In this document: in pieces, positions 32,078-40,437 of the stretch
Numbering within the stretch: position 1 is the stretch's first letter
Layout: the number at the start of each line of letters is the position of its first letter
NCBI RefSeq assembly: GCF_012935325.2
Contig: NZ_JABBYG020000010.1
Location: 62,001 to 126,000, forward strand
Source of the DNA: Paenibacillus sp. PL91
GTDB lineage: Bacteria > Bacillota > Bacilli > Paenibacillales > Paenibacillaceae
DNA: 64,000 nt
Direction: 5' to 3'
Notes under the pieces: generated by a model
Databases searched by the model: none
What the model saw: only the letters and a program-made list of their open reading frames with translations
What the model was told of the DNA's origin: nothing
Program-made: the position numbers and the translations under genes

Positions 32078-34258
32078 ATGGGCATTGAGCATTTACTCGA
32101 GAAGGCATCCGCCTATATGAAAGAGCAGGACCTTATACGCATCCAGGAAGCCTATGACTTTGCGGAACAAGCCCATCACGGACAAGTGAGGAAATCGGGA
32201 GAGCCGTATATTCTGCACCCCGTAGCGGTTGCAGATATACTTGTTGATATGCAAATGGACGTGCTGTCGATTATTGCGGCATTGCTTCATGATGTCGTTG
32301 AGGATACGACAGTGGATTTGCAGACGGTGCGCGCGAAATTTGGCGAAACCTGTGCGATGCTGGTAGACGGTCTGACAAAGCTTGAAAAAATTCAATTTCG
32401 TTCCAAGGAAGAGCAGCAGAACGAAAACTACCGTAAAATGTTTGTTGCGATGGCCCAGGACATTCGCGTCATTCTCATTAAATTAGCAGATCGCCTGCAT
32501 AACATGCGCACGCTCAAGTTCCAATCGGAGGAAGCGCAGCGGCGTATCGCATACGAGACATTGGAAATATTTTGCCCCATTGCGCATCGTCTTGGTATTT
32601 CGGCGATCAAGTGGGAAATGGAAGATATAGCGCTTCGTTATTTGAATCCACAGCAATATTACCGCATTGCCAATCTGATGAAGAAGAAGCGTGCGGAACG
32701 CGAGCAATTTATTGATGATGTTATCTCCCGCATAACGGAGAAGCTTGATGAAATGGGCATCGAGGGCGATATTTCCGGACGGCCGAAGCATTTATACAGC
32801 ATTTACAAAAAAATGACCGACCGGAACAAGCAATTTACGGAAATTTATGATCTGCTTGCGATTCGCATTATCGTCGATAACATCAAGGATTGCTATGCGA
32901 CGCTCGGCATTATTCATACTCTCTGGAAACCGATGCCAGGCCGCTTTAAAGACTATATCGCGATGCCGAAGGCGAACATGTATCAATCGCTGCATACGAC
33001 GGTTATAGGGCCAAATGGAGAGCCTACTGAGGTGCAGATCCGTACTTGGGAAATGCACCGGACATCGGAATACGGAATTGCGGCCCATTGGGCCTATAAA
33101 GAGGGGTCTCTTGTACCGGGAGGCAATTTTGAGGACAAAATGTCATGGTTCCGCGAAATATTGGAGCTTCAGCATGAAGCGCGCGATGCGTCTGAATTTA
33201 TGGAATCGCTCAAAATGGACTTTTTTGCCGATCTCGTGTTTGTGTTTACGCCTAGCGGAGAAGTGATCGAGCTGCCTGCCGGCTCCGTACCGCTTGATTT
33301 CGCATACCGGATTCACACAGAAGTCGGAAACCGGACGATTGGCGCGAAGCTGAACGGACGAATTGTTCCGCTTGATCATAAGCTCAAGACCGGGGACATC
33401 GTCGAGATTTTAACGTCGAAGCATTCGTATGGACCAAGTCAGGATTGGGTGAAAATTGCACAATCCTCGCATGCCCGCAGCAAGATCAGGCAATGGTTCA
33501 AGAAGGAGCGGCGCGAGGAGAACGTAGCGAAGGGCAAGGATCTGCTTGAGCGCGAGCTAAAGCGTCTTGGCCTTGAGCCATCTGCGTGGCTGCAGGACGA
33601 TAAGCTGCAGGAGGCTGCGGCGAAGTTTGCTTTTAACGACATTGAAGATATGATGTCCGCCATCGGCTTTGGCGGTATTACTGCAGCACAAATTTGCACA
33701 AAGCTTACCGAGAAGATGCGCAAGGAGGCCGAGCTGGCAAGCCAGCTAGAGCTGACGAGTGAAGTGAAAGAAATTAAGTCCCCAGGAAACCGGAAGTCCA
33801 GGCCTAACCAAGGCGTAACGGTAAGAGGGATCGACAATTTGCTTGTCAGGTTCGCTCGCTGCTGCAACCCGGTGCCAGGCGATTCGATTATCGGCTACAT
33901 TACGCGCGGCCGAGGCGTCTCCGTCCATCGGATGGATTGTCAGAACATTCCGTTCGGTGATCAAGGCGAAGAGGGAGACCGCGTCATTGAGGTCGAGTGG
34001 GAAGAATCCATTGAGGCCAATTACAGCGTTGATATCGAAATTACGGGCAGCGATCGCAGAGGGCTTCTGAACGAAGTGCTGCAGGCGGTGTCGGAGAGCA
34101 AGACGAACATTTCAGCCGTAACCGGTCGGACGGTCAAAAATAAAATGGCGCTTATTCATATAACGGTGCTTATCCGCAACATCGAGCATCTCAATGCCGT
34201 CGTGGAGAAAATAAAACGGGTTCAGGAAATTTATTCTGTTCAACGTATTATGCAATAA
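32078..34258 (+). CDS. relA: Bifunctional (p)ppGpp synthetase/hydrolase RelA/SpoT
   Basis: Makes and degrades the stringent-response alarmone. The 726-aa product has an intact HD hydrolase domain (HHGQVRKSGEPYILHP, LLHDVVEDT), the synthetase domain (about 240-350: RFKDYIAMPKANMYQSLHT), TGS domain (about 390-450), a zinc-finger/CC region with FARCCNPVPGD, and a C-terminal ACT domain (about 650-726). ATG 32039 is in frame upstream, but ATG 32078 fits the family and has GAAAGGG upstream. With the HD motif intact it should hydrolyse as well as synthesise (p)ppGpp. Confidence 0.97.
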   Translation: MGIEHLLEKASAYMKEQDLIRIQEAYDFAEQAHHGQVRKSGEPYILHPVAVADILVDMQMDVLSIIAALLHDVVEDTTVDLQTVRAKFGETCAMLVDGLTKLEKIQFRSKEEQQNENYRKMFVAMAQDIRVILIKLADRLHNMRTLKFQSEEAQRRIAYETLEIFCPIAHRLGISAIKWEMEDIALRYLNPQQYYRIANLMKKKRAEREQFIDDVISRITEKLDEMGIEGDISGRPKHLYSIYKKMTDRNKQFTEIYDLLAIRIIVDNIKDCYATLGIIHTLWKPMPGRFKDYIAMPKANMYQSLHTTVIGPNGEPTEVQIRTWEMHRTSEYGIAAHWAYKEGSLVPGGNFEDKMSWFREILELQHEARDASEFMESLKMDFFADLVFVFTPSGEVIELPAGSVPLDFAYRIHTEVGNRTIGAKLNGRIVPLDHKLKTGDIVEILTSKHSYGPSQDWVKIAQSSHARSKIRQWFKKERREENVAKGKDLLERELKRLGLEPSAWLQDDKLQEAAAKFAFNDIEDMMSAIGFGGITAAQICTKLTEKMRKEAELASQLELTSEVKEIKSPGNRKSRPNQGVTVRGIDNLLVRFARCCNPVPGDSIIGYITRGRGVSVHRMDCQNIPFGDQGEEGDRVIEVEWEESIEANYSVDIEITGSDRRGLLNEVLQAVSESKTNISAVTGRTVKNKMALIHITVLIRNIEHLNAVVEKIKRVQEIYSVQRIMQ

Positions 34259-34309
34259 TCGTTTGGCCCTTGCTGTGGATGGGCGGAACAAATATCGGAG
34301 GTTTAAGCG

Positions 34310-34753
34310 GTGAAGGTGGTTTTACAGCGCAGCAAGCAGGCAAAGGTCGTTATTGAGGGCGAAGCAGTAGGCGCAATTGATTTTGGACTCGTCCTGCTGG
34401 TTGGAATAACGCATGAGGATACGGAAGCTGACGTCAAATGGATGGCGGATAAGGTCGCTAATCTTCGTATTTTCGAGGACGAGTCAGGCAAAATGAACCA
34501 TTCGGTTACCGATATCGGCGGTCAGGTGCTGTCGGTATCGCAGTTTACGCTTTATGGCGATTGCCGCAAAGGCAGGCGGCCAAACTTTATGGCGGCAGCA
34601 AGGCCCAAGCAAGCGGAACAGCTGTACGATAAGTTCAACGAAAACCTTCGTTCTATGGGCCTAGTCGTAGAGACAGGCCGCTTCGGTGCTATGATGGACG
34701 TTGAGTTTGTCAACTCAGGTCCTGTCACGATTATTTTGGAGAGCGGCGCTTAA
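34310..34753 (+). CDS. dtd: D-aminoacyl-tRNA deacylase
   Basis: Removes D-amino acids and glycine from mischarged tRNA. The 147-aa product shows SVSQFTLYGDCRKGRRPNF and the C-terminal NSGPVTIIL motif, both catalytic-site hallmarks of DTD. GTG start with CGGAGG 8 nt upstream, 51 nt after relA, as in B. subtilis. Confidence 0.96.
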   Translation: MKVVLQRSKQAKVVIEGEAVGAIDFGLVLLVGITHEDTEADVKWMADKVANLRIFEDESGKMNHSVTDIGGQVLSVSQFTLYGDCRKGRRPNFMAAARPKQAEQLYDKFNENLRSMGLVVETGRFGAMMDVEFVNSGPVTIILESGA

Positions 34754-34847
34754 GAATTTGATCATGGGAAACAATAGTCATGAAGCTTTGCGAAAAGAGT
34801 AGTTAAACTCGTCGCGAGCAGAATGCCCTATTGGAGGAATCCCACAT

Positions 34848-35018
34848 ATGCATCAATCACGCAAGGAGCAAGGCATGGAGCGCATCTCCCGGAGTCTTCT
34901 CCATCCGGACCGCAGAGAAGCCAAGGTGTTTGCCGAGCTAGAGGATGATATCGAAGCGGCAGAGGAATGGGCCGGCTTCCCACAGCAGCCGCGCCGCGAT
35001 AATTCAGGCCTTTTATAG
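34848..35018 (+). CDS. Small hypothetical protein, 56 aa
   Basis: Short ORF behind dtd with a TTGGAGGA ribosome site about 11 nt before the ATG. The product begins MHQSRKEQGMERISRSLL and is charged and probably helical (contains AELEDDIEAAEEWAGF and ends RRDNSGLL). I do not recognise a family. Codon composition resembles the neighbouring genes. It is the only coding candidate between dtd and the hisS leader. Confidence 0.55.
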   Translation: MHQSRKEQGMERISRSLLHPDRREAKVFAELEDDIEAAEEWAGFPQQPRRDNSGLL

Positions 35019-35186
35019 ATGGTCATAGATAGCCGTCCGAGCTAACCGCAAGGGCGGTTTTCTATAATTACCGTAAAAACGCTTTCGAAATTGTAATATT
35101 ACTGTAATCAATCTCTAACTTCTTTTTAACATCATTAACCTATACTAGAACTCGACCCCCTTTTTAAAAATATATTTTACTTTTGG

Positions 35187-35216
35187 ACCTACAAACGTGT
35201 TTTGTAGGTTTTTTTC
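35187..35216 (+). terminator. Terminator upstream of the hisS leader
   Basis: Stem CCTACAAA/TTTGTAGG with a 5-nt loop and seven T. It separates the dtd region from the hisS promoter. A TATACT at 35141 upstream might start a short RNA that ends here. Confidence 0.85.
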
Positions 35217-35256
35217 TGCCCTTTTGCAATTGGGCCGAGGCAGGCACAGATCGATC

Positions 35257-35285
35257 TTGACTTTAATCGCTGTCAGAGGTAGAAT
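35257..35285 (+). promoter_or_regulatory. Sigma-A promoter of the hisS-aspS T-box leader
   Basis: TTGACT (35257-35262) and TAGAAT (35280-35285) with a 17-nt spacer, placed about 85 nt before T-box stem I. Confidence 0.78.
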
Positions 35286-35291
35286 TAATCT

Positions 35292-35656
35292 TCAGTATAA
35301 CTAGCATGAACGGTTGAAATCATCCGAACAGGATGTGCACGTTTAGCGGTTGAACATAACGATTCAACGATGGGACAAAGTAATTCTACGCGCTATACTC
35401 AGAGAGGGATGCCACTTGGCTGCAAGCATCCTTATAACGGCAGAATGAACAGACTTCCCGGAGAACAGACAGTGAACGGCAGAAGGGAGCGGGCAATGGC
35501 CTGCGACTGGCGCACAGTAGCTGGACTGCGGATGACGGACGTTAACCGTCTTGGAGCGAGCCGAACGCATTTGATGCAGGCTCGAAATGTGGGTGGTACC
35601 ACGGGAGATTCACTCTCGTCCCTTTTGGCGCAAGCTATGAGGAACGGGAGTTTTTT
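35292..35656 (+). promoter_or_regulatory. T-box riboswitch of hisS-aspS
   Basis: tRNA-sensing leader. The T-box core GGGTGGTACCACGG lies at 35591-35604 and the distal stem I with AGAGAG and the GGATGC/GCATCC helix at 35401-35431. Stem I pairs GGGA with TCCC and ATTCT with AGAAT around an internal loop whose 5' strand holds AGTA and whose 3' strand is GAACAGACT (35447-35455), the specifier loop. That loop contains CAG and GAC but no His codon. The terminator at 35613 overlaps the antiterminator. Uncharged tRNA would allow read-through into hisS. Confidence 0.88.
35613..35656 (+). terminator. Regulated terminator of the hisS T-box
   Basis: CTCTCGTCCC pairs with GGAACGGGAG (one wobble, one mismatch) and is followed by TTTTTTG. 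Its 5' arm competes with the T-box antiterminator. Confidence 0.8.
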
Positions 35657-35707
35657 GTGTTTTCCGAACTTTAAACGGATTTAAAAGCGGGCAGGAGGGG
35701 TTATTCA

Positions 35708-36955
35708 ATGGCATTTCAGAAAATGCCGGGCACGCAGGATATTTTGCCTGGCGCAGTAGAGAGATGGCAGTATGTGGAGCAGAAAGCGCGCGAGATTTGC
35801 CAGCGTTACAACTTTCGCGAAATTCGTACGCCGATCTTTGAATCGACGGAGCTATTTCAGCGCGGTGTAGGTGAAACGACCGATATCGTTGAGAAAGAGA
35901 TGTACACCTTCACAGACCGCGGCAACCGCAGCTTAACGCTGCGCCCAGAAGGGACCGCAGGCGTTGTAAGGTCGTATGTGGAAAACAAGCTGTACGGCGA
36001 GCCGGACGTGTCTAAGCTGTATTACATCGGTCCGATGTTCCGGTATGAGCGTCCGCAGGCAGGCCGCTACCGCCAATTGCACCAATTCGGCGTAGAGGCA
36101 ATCGGCTCTGTTGATCCTGCTATCGATGCAGAGGTTATCGCGCTAGGTTATACGTTCTACACGGAGGTAGGCCTCAAGGGCGTACGCGTTGAGATCAATT
36201 CGGTTGGCACGCCAGCTGTCCGCGCCGTATTCCGCGAGCGGCTGCTTGCTTTTCTTGAGCCGAAGCGCGAGCTGCTTTGCAAGGATTGCCAATCGCGCTT
36301 GGACCGCAATCCGCTTCGCGTGCTTGACTGCAAGGTCGATCAGGAGCATTTTACAGACGCGCCTTCGATTTTGGACAGCTTGGACGAGGAATGCCAAATT
36401 CATTTTGACAAAGTTAAAATGTATTTGAGCGATATGGGCATCCCTTATGAGCTCAACCACAGGCTCGTTCGCGGACTCGACTACTATACCCATACGGCCT
36501 TTGAATATAAGGCTGAGGGCATCGGTACAATCGATACAGTCGGCGGCGGCGGCCGGTATAACGGTCTGGTGTCGGACATTGGCGGACCTGATCAGCCGGG
36601 AGTCGGTCTAGGGCTTGGCCTTGAAAGAACGATATTGCTGCTGCAGCACCAGGAAACGGAGCTGCCAGCTTTCAACCAAGTTGATGTTTATGTCGTGGCG
36701 CTTGGCGAAGCGGCGGAGCGCGAGGTGACGAAGCTCGTTTACCAGCTTAGACAGCGCGGCATTCGCGCAGAACGCGATTATCTTGGTCGTAAGATGAAGG
36801 CGCAGATGAAGTCGGCAGATCGCCTTCAGGCGCGTTACACAGCTATTCTCGGCGATGATGAGCTTGAGCGCGGAGAGATTTCACTTAAGGATATGGCCAA
36901 AGGCGAGCAGCGAGTCGTAGCATTAGATAAGCTTGCCGATGAAATTAGCGGTTAA
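35708..36955 (+). CDS. hisS: Histidyl-tRNA synthetase
   Basis: Class II synthetase charging tRNA-His (415 aa). Motif 1 region with FREIRTPIFESTELFQRGVGE, motif 2 YYIGPMFRYERPQAGRYRQLHQFG, the histidine-specific LVRGLDYYTHTAFEY, motif 3 GLGLGLERTILL and a C-terminal anticodon-binding domain. Good ribosome site GGAGGGG. aspS follows 44 nt downstream in the same T-box operon. Confidence 0.98.
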   Translation: MAFQKMPGTQDILPGAVERWQYVEQKAREICQRYNFREIRTPIFESTELFQRGVGETTDIVEKEMYTFTDRGNRSLTLRPEGTAGVVRSYVENKLYGEPDVSKLYYIGPMFRYERPQAGRYRQLHQFGVEAIGSVDPAIDAEVIALGYTFYTEVGLKGVRVEINSVGTPAVRAVFRERLLAFLEPKRELLCKDCQSRLDRNPLRVLDCKVDQEHFTDAPSILDSLDEECQIHFDKVKMYLSDMGIPYELNHRLVRGLDYYTHTAFEYKAEGIGTIDTVGGGGRYNGLVSDIGGPDQPGVGLGLGLERTILLLQHQETELPAFNQVDVYVVALGEAAEREVTKLVYQLRQRGIRAERDYLGRKMKAQMKSADRLQARYTAILGDDELERGEISLKDMAKGEQRVVALDKLADEISG

Positions 36956-36999
36956 TCTTCACCATATAACAATCTAACTAAACGAGGAGCATGATTATT

Positions 37000-38823
37000 A
37001 TGTTGTTAAAAACACATCACTGCGGCCGCTTAACGAAAGCTGACGTTGGTCAAACTGTCATTCTAAACGGCTGGGTACAGCGTCGTCGCGACCTTGGCGG
37101 CGTACTATTTATCGATTTGCGCGACCGTTCGGGCATCGTTCAAACGGTTTTCAACCCGGATTTCTCCGGCGATGCGCTGGCGATCGCTGACCGTGCCCGC
37201 AACGAATTCGTTCTTGCGATTCAAGGTACAGTCGTGGAGCGCGATGCCGAAACGTACAACGCAAACCTTGCAACTGGCGAAATTGAAGTACGCGTTACAA
37301 AAATCGAAGTCATGAACGCTGCAAAAACGCCTCCGTTCCCAATTGAAGACGGCGTAGAAGTAGATGAGTCGCTTCGTTTGAAATATCGTTACCTGGACCT
37401 GCGTCGTCCGGAAATGCAAAAAACACTGTTCCTGCGCTCGAAAGCAGCTAAAGTATTCCGCGACTTCCTAGACGGAGAAGGCTTCATCGACGTGGAAACT
37501 CCGATTCTTACAAAAAGCACGCCGGAAGGCGCACGTGATTACCTGGTGCCGAGCCGCGTACACGAAGGCGAATTTTTTGCCTTGCCGCAATCGCCGCAAA
37601 TTTTCAAGCAGCTCTTGATGGTTGGCGGTATCGAGCGTTACTATCAAATCGCACGCTGCTTCCGCGATGAGGATCTTCGTGCAGACCGTCAACCGGAATT
37701 CACGCAAGTCGACATCGAGACTTCCTTCCTGTCGCAGGATCAATTGCTTGCCTTGATGGAAGAGCTGACAGCTAAGCTTCTGAAAGAAACAGTTGGCGTA
37801 GAGCTTGAGCTTCCATTCCAACGCATTACTTATGCGGATGCCATGAACAAGTACGGCTCCGACAAACCGGATCTGCGTTTCGGCCTAGAAATTGAAGATA
37901 TTACAGATATCGTATCAAGCAGCGATGTAAAAGTATTCGCGAGCATAGCAGCTGGCGGCGGCGTTGTAAAAGCGCTGAACGCTAAAGGCTGTGCGAGCTG
38001 GAGCCGCAAGGAGCTAGACGACCTGCAGCCATTCGCTGCCCGTTACGGCGGCAAAGGCCTTGCATGGATTACGGTGAAGGACGGAGAATGGCGCGGCCCG
38101 ATCGTTAAATTCCTTAAACCGGAAGAAATTGCGGCTCTTACAGAGCGCCTGCAAGTAGAAGACGGCGATTTGCTGACTTTCTCTGCGGACAAGAAAAAAG
38201 TAGTTGCAGACGTTCTTGGCAACCTTCGCTCGAAGCTGGGCAAAGATCTTGGCCTAATCGACGAATCGAAATTTAAATTTGCATGGGTGGTAGATTTCCC
38301 ACTTCTAGGCTGGGATGAGGATGCGAAGCGTTATGTTGCCGAACATCACCCGTTCACGCGTCCGAATGAAGACGATCTGCATTTCTTCGATACAGACCCG
38401 GGACAAATTCGCGCACAAGCGTACGATCTTGTACTGAACGGCTACGAGGTAGGCGGCGGCTCCATGCGTATCTACAAACGTGAAGTGCAGGAGCAAATGT
38501 TCAAAGCGCTTGGCTTCGACAAGGATGAAGCGCAAGAGAAATTCGGCTTCCTGCTTGATGCATTCGAATACGGAACGCCTCCACATGGCGGTATTGCTTT
38601 CGGCTTTGACCGTCTGGTAATGCTTCTTACCGGCCGTACGAACCTGCGTGAAACGATTGCATTCCCGAAAACGGCAAGTGCGACCGATTTGCTTTGCGAT
38701 GCGCCGTCCGAGGTCGAGCTTTCGCAGCTTGAGCAGCTTCATATCCGCACGGTGCTTAAACCGAAGCAGCCAGTTGCCGCAGCAGCTGCAGCAGCTCCAG
38801 CAACGGATACAAACGAAAAATAA
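37000..38823 (+). CDS. aspS: Aspartyl-tRNA synthetase
   Basis: Class II synthetase of 607 aa. N-terminal OB anticodon domain (about 1-105: GWVQRRRDLGGVLFIDLRDR), class II core with RYLDLRRPEMQ, the bacterial GAD insertion (about 290-420), FDTDPGQIRAQAYDLVLNGYEVGGGSMRI and motif 3 GFDRLVMLLTG. ATG 36991 is in frame but only 1-2 nt from the GAGGAG site; ATG 37000 with 10 nt spacing is preferred. An Ala-rich tail (KQPVAAAAAAAPATD) is unusual and probably disordered. Discriminating or not cannot be read from sequence alone. Confidence 0.97.
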   Translation: MLLKTHHCGRLTKADVGQTVILNGWVQRRRDLGGVLFIDLRDRSGIVQTVFNPDFSGDALAIADRARNEFVLAIQGTVVERDAETYNANLATGEIEVRVTKIEVMNAAKTPPFPIEDGVEVDESLRLKYRYLDLRRPEMQKTLFLRSKAAKVFRDFLDGEGFIDVETPILTKSTPEGARDYLVPSRVHEGEFFALPQSPQIFKQLLMVGGIERYYQIARCFRDEDLRADRQPEFTQVDIETSFLSQDQLLALMEELTAKLLKETVGVELELPFQRITYADAMNKYGSDKPDLRFGLEIEDITDIVSSSDVKVFASIAAGGGVVKALNAKGCASWSRKELDDLQPFAARYGGKGLAWITVKDGEWRGPIVKFLKPEEIAALTERLQVEDGDLLTFSADKKKVVADVLGNLRSKLGKDLGLIDESKFKFAWVVDFPLLGWDEDAKRYVAEHHPFTRPNEDDLHFFDTDPGQIRAQAYDLVLNGYEVGGGSMRIYKREVQEQMFKALGFDKDEAQEKFGFLLDAFEYGTPPHGGIAFGFDRLVMLLTGRTNLRETIAFPKTASATDLLCDAPSEVELSQLEQLHIRTVLKPKQPVAAAAAAAPATDTNEK

Positions 38824-38852
38824 GCGATTTTTGCTAAGGAGGCGGCAGCCTG

Positions 38853-39608
38853 ATGCTTCACCAATTTTCACGTACAGAGCTGGCTATTGGGCCGGAAGGG
38901 CTTGCGCTTATGAAGGGGAGCACGGTTGCCGTGCTCGGCATCGGCGGCGTTGGCGGCATAGCTGCTGAGGCGCTTGCCCGTACTGGTGTAGGCCGCATTA
39001 TTCTCGTAGATAAAGACGTTGTCGATATTACGAACGTCAATCGTCAGATTCATGCGCTCACGACTACCGTTGGTCAGCCAAAAGCAGAGCTTATGCGCGA
39101 CCGGATTAAGCTTATTAATCCCGAATGCGATGTCGTAGCCTTGCGGATGTTCTATACAGAGGAAACGTTTGAACAGTTTTTTGAATATCCGCTCGACTAT
39201 GTCGTTGATGCATCCGATACGATTTCGTATAAGATTCATTTGATCAAACAATGCTTGGAGCGCAAAATTCCAATCATTTCGAGCATGGGCGCAGCGAATA
39301 AAATGGACCCGACAAAGTTTCAGGTTGTCGACATATCGAAGACGCACACCGACCCGTTGGCGCGTGTGATACGCACAAAGCTTCGCAAGGAAGGCATCAA
39401 GCGTGGGGTCAAGGTCGTATTCTCGACCGAGACTCCGATGAAGCCGCGTGAGGATGTCACGAAGAAGATCGTTCCTGAGAATGCACCAGAGATTCGTAAG
39501 GCAAAGCAGCCTCCGGCTAGCAATGCTTTCGTTCCGCCGGTTGCGGGCCTAATCATGGTCAGCGTCGTCGTAAATGATTTGCTTATTGCAGGCGGCATTG
39601 AGCTATGA
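38853..39608 (+). CDS. tcdA: tRNA threonylcarbamoyladenosine dehydratase TcdA
   Basis: E1/ThiF-like ATP-dependent enzyme that cyclises t6A37 to ct6A in ANN-decoding tRNAs. The 251-aa product has the nucleotide-binding motif VLGIGGVGGIAAEAL, DKDVVDITNVNRQIHA and DASDTISYKIHLI, with the family C-terminus GLIMVSVVVNDLL. AGGAGG site before the ATG. Homologue yrvM also follows aspS in B. subtilis. It overlaps the next gene by 4 nt. Confidence 0.93.
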   Translation: MLHQFSRTELAIGPEGLALMKGSTVAVLGIGGVGGIAAEALARTGVGRIILVDKDVVDITNVNRQIHALTTTVGQPKAELMRDRIKLINPECDVVALRMFYTEETFEQFFEYPLDYVVDASDTISYKIHLIKQCLERKIPIISSMGAANKMDPTKFQVVDISKTHTDPLARVIRTKLRKEGIKRGVKVVFSTETPMKPREDVTKKIVPENAPEIRKAKQPPASNAFVPPVAGLIMVSVVVNDLLIAGGIEL

Positions 39609-40276
39609 ATGAAGCGCTTGCCAAAAAACTGAGATTAACGCCGGAGATGAAGGCCCTTGTGCTTAAGTCGCCTTCCGATCATTACTTGGCCGAGCTAGGA
39701 TTGAATGCAGATGCTGCGGTTGCCGAGTCGGATATCCAGTATGATTTTGTCCTTCTGTTCGTCGTAAGTTTGGCCGAGCTTGCAGAGCATGCGCCTGAAG
39801 CGATCCGGGCGGTTAAGCCGGATGAATTGTTATGGATTACGTATCCGAAGGGCACGTCCAAAATAAAGACGGACATTAATCGCGATACAGGCTGGAAGCT
39901 GATGCTCACGCTAAATGTGGAAGGTGTCGCCATGATATCGATGGACGATACTTGGTCCTCGATGCGTTACCGTCCGGCTGGAGCTGCGAAGAGCGGTACA
40001 AGCCGCCGGACATCCTCCGCAGCCTTGGCTGCTGCGGCTGGTCAGCGCACGACCGCCTCCCAAGGTGAAGAGCTGCCTGTGCCGGAGGATCTTGCCGCTG
40101 CTTTGCAAGCAACGAAAGCGGCGGAGCAATTTTTCACTGGCGGTTTGACGGCAGCGAAGAGGCGAGACTTTGTGAAGTGGATCACCGATGCGAAGCGCGA
40201 GGAAACGCGTGCGAATCGGGTAGCTGCGACAGTCGATAAGCTAGCGAGAGGCCTTAAATCTCCATTCGACAAATAA
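39605..40276 (+). CDS. YdeI/OmpD-associated (OmdA) family protein with N-terminal DUF3052-like domain
   Basis: Two-part protein of 223 aa. Residues 1-125 resemble small DUF3052-like proteins (KLRLTPEMKALVLKSP, KPDELLWITYPKGTSK). A Ser/Thr/Ala-rich linker (about 126-158) leads to a C-terminal YdeI/OmdA domain with PVPEDLAAALQATKAAEQFF, FVKWITDAKREETRANRV and a basic tail. Molecular role unknown; the YdeI domain is found in bacteriocin-protection and stress proteins. ATGA overlap with tcdA suggests coupling. A terminator follows. Confidence 0.75.
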   Translation: MNEALAKKLRLTPEMKALVLKSPSDHYLAELGLNADAAVAESDIQYDFVLLFVVSLAELAEHAPEAIRAVKPDELLWITYPKGTSKIKTDINRDTGWKLMLTLNVEGVAMISMDDTWSSMRYRPAGAAKSGTSRRTSSAALAAAAGQRTTASQGEELPVPEDLAAALQATKAAEQFFTGGLTAAKRRDFVKWITDAKREETRANRVAATVDKLARGLKSPFDK

Positions 40277-40285
40277 GGAACATAT

Positions 40286-40338
40286 GCAGCCGTGCTGCAG
40301 TAAAAGCTTAATCGCTTTTTCTGCGGTACGGCTGTTTT
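40286..40338 (+). terminator. Terminator after the YdeI-type gene
   Basis: Nested hairpin: CAGCCGT/ACGGCTG outside, CTGCAG/CTGCGG and AAAAGC/GCTTTT inside, followed by TTTT. Confidence 0.75.
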
Positions 40339-40437
40339 GCGCATTCTATGAAGCAGCTCCAAAGCACGTATCTGGCGAACAAATGTGCTTGTATGCTATG
40401 ATCGATGTAACAGATGGCAGAAGGTTGGGAAGCGAAA

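Noticed and set aside
35370..35684. 104-codon frame in the hisS leader
   Set aside because: Lies entirely inside the T-box RNA structure, from the specifier loop past the terminator.
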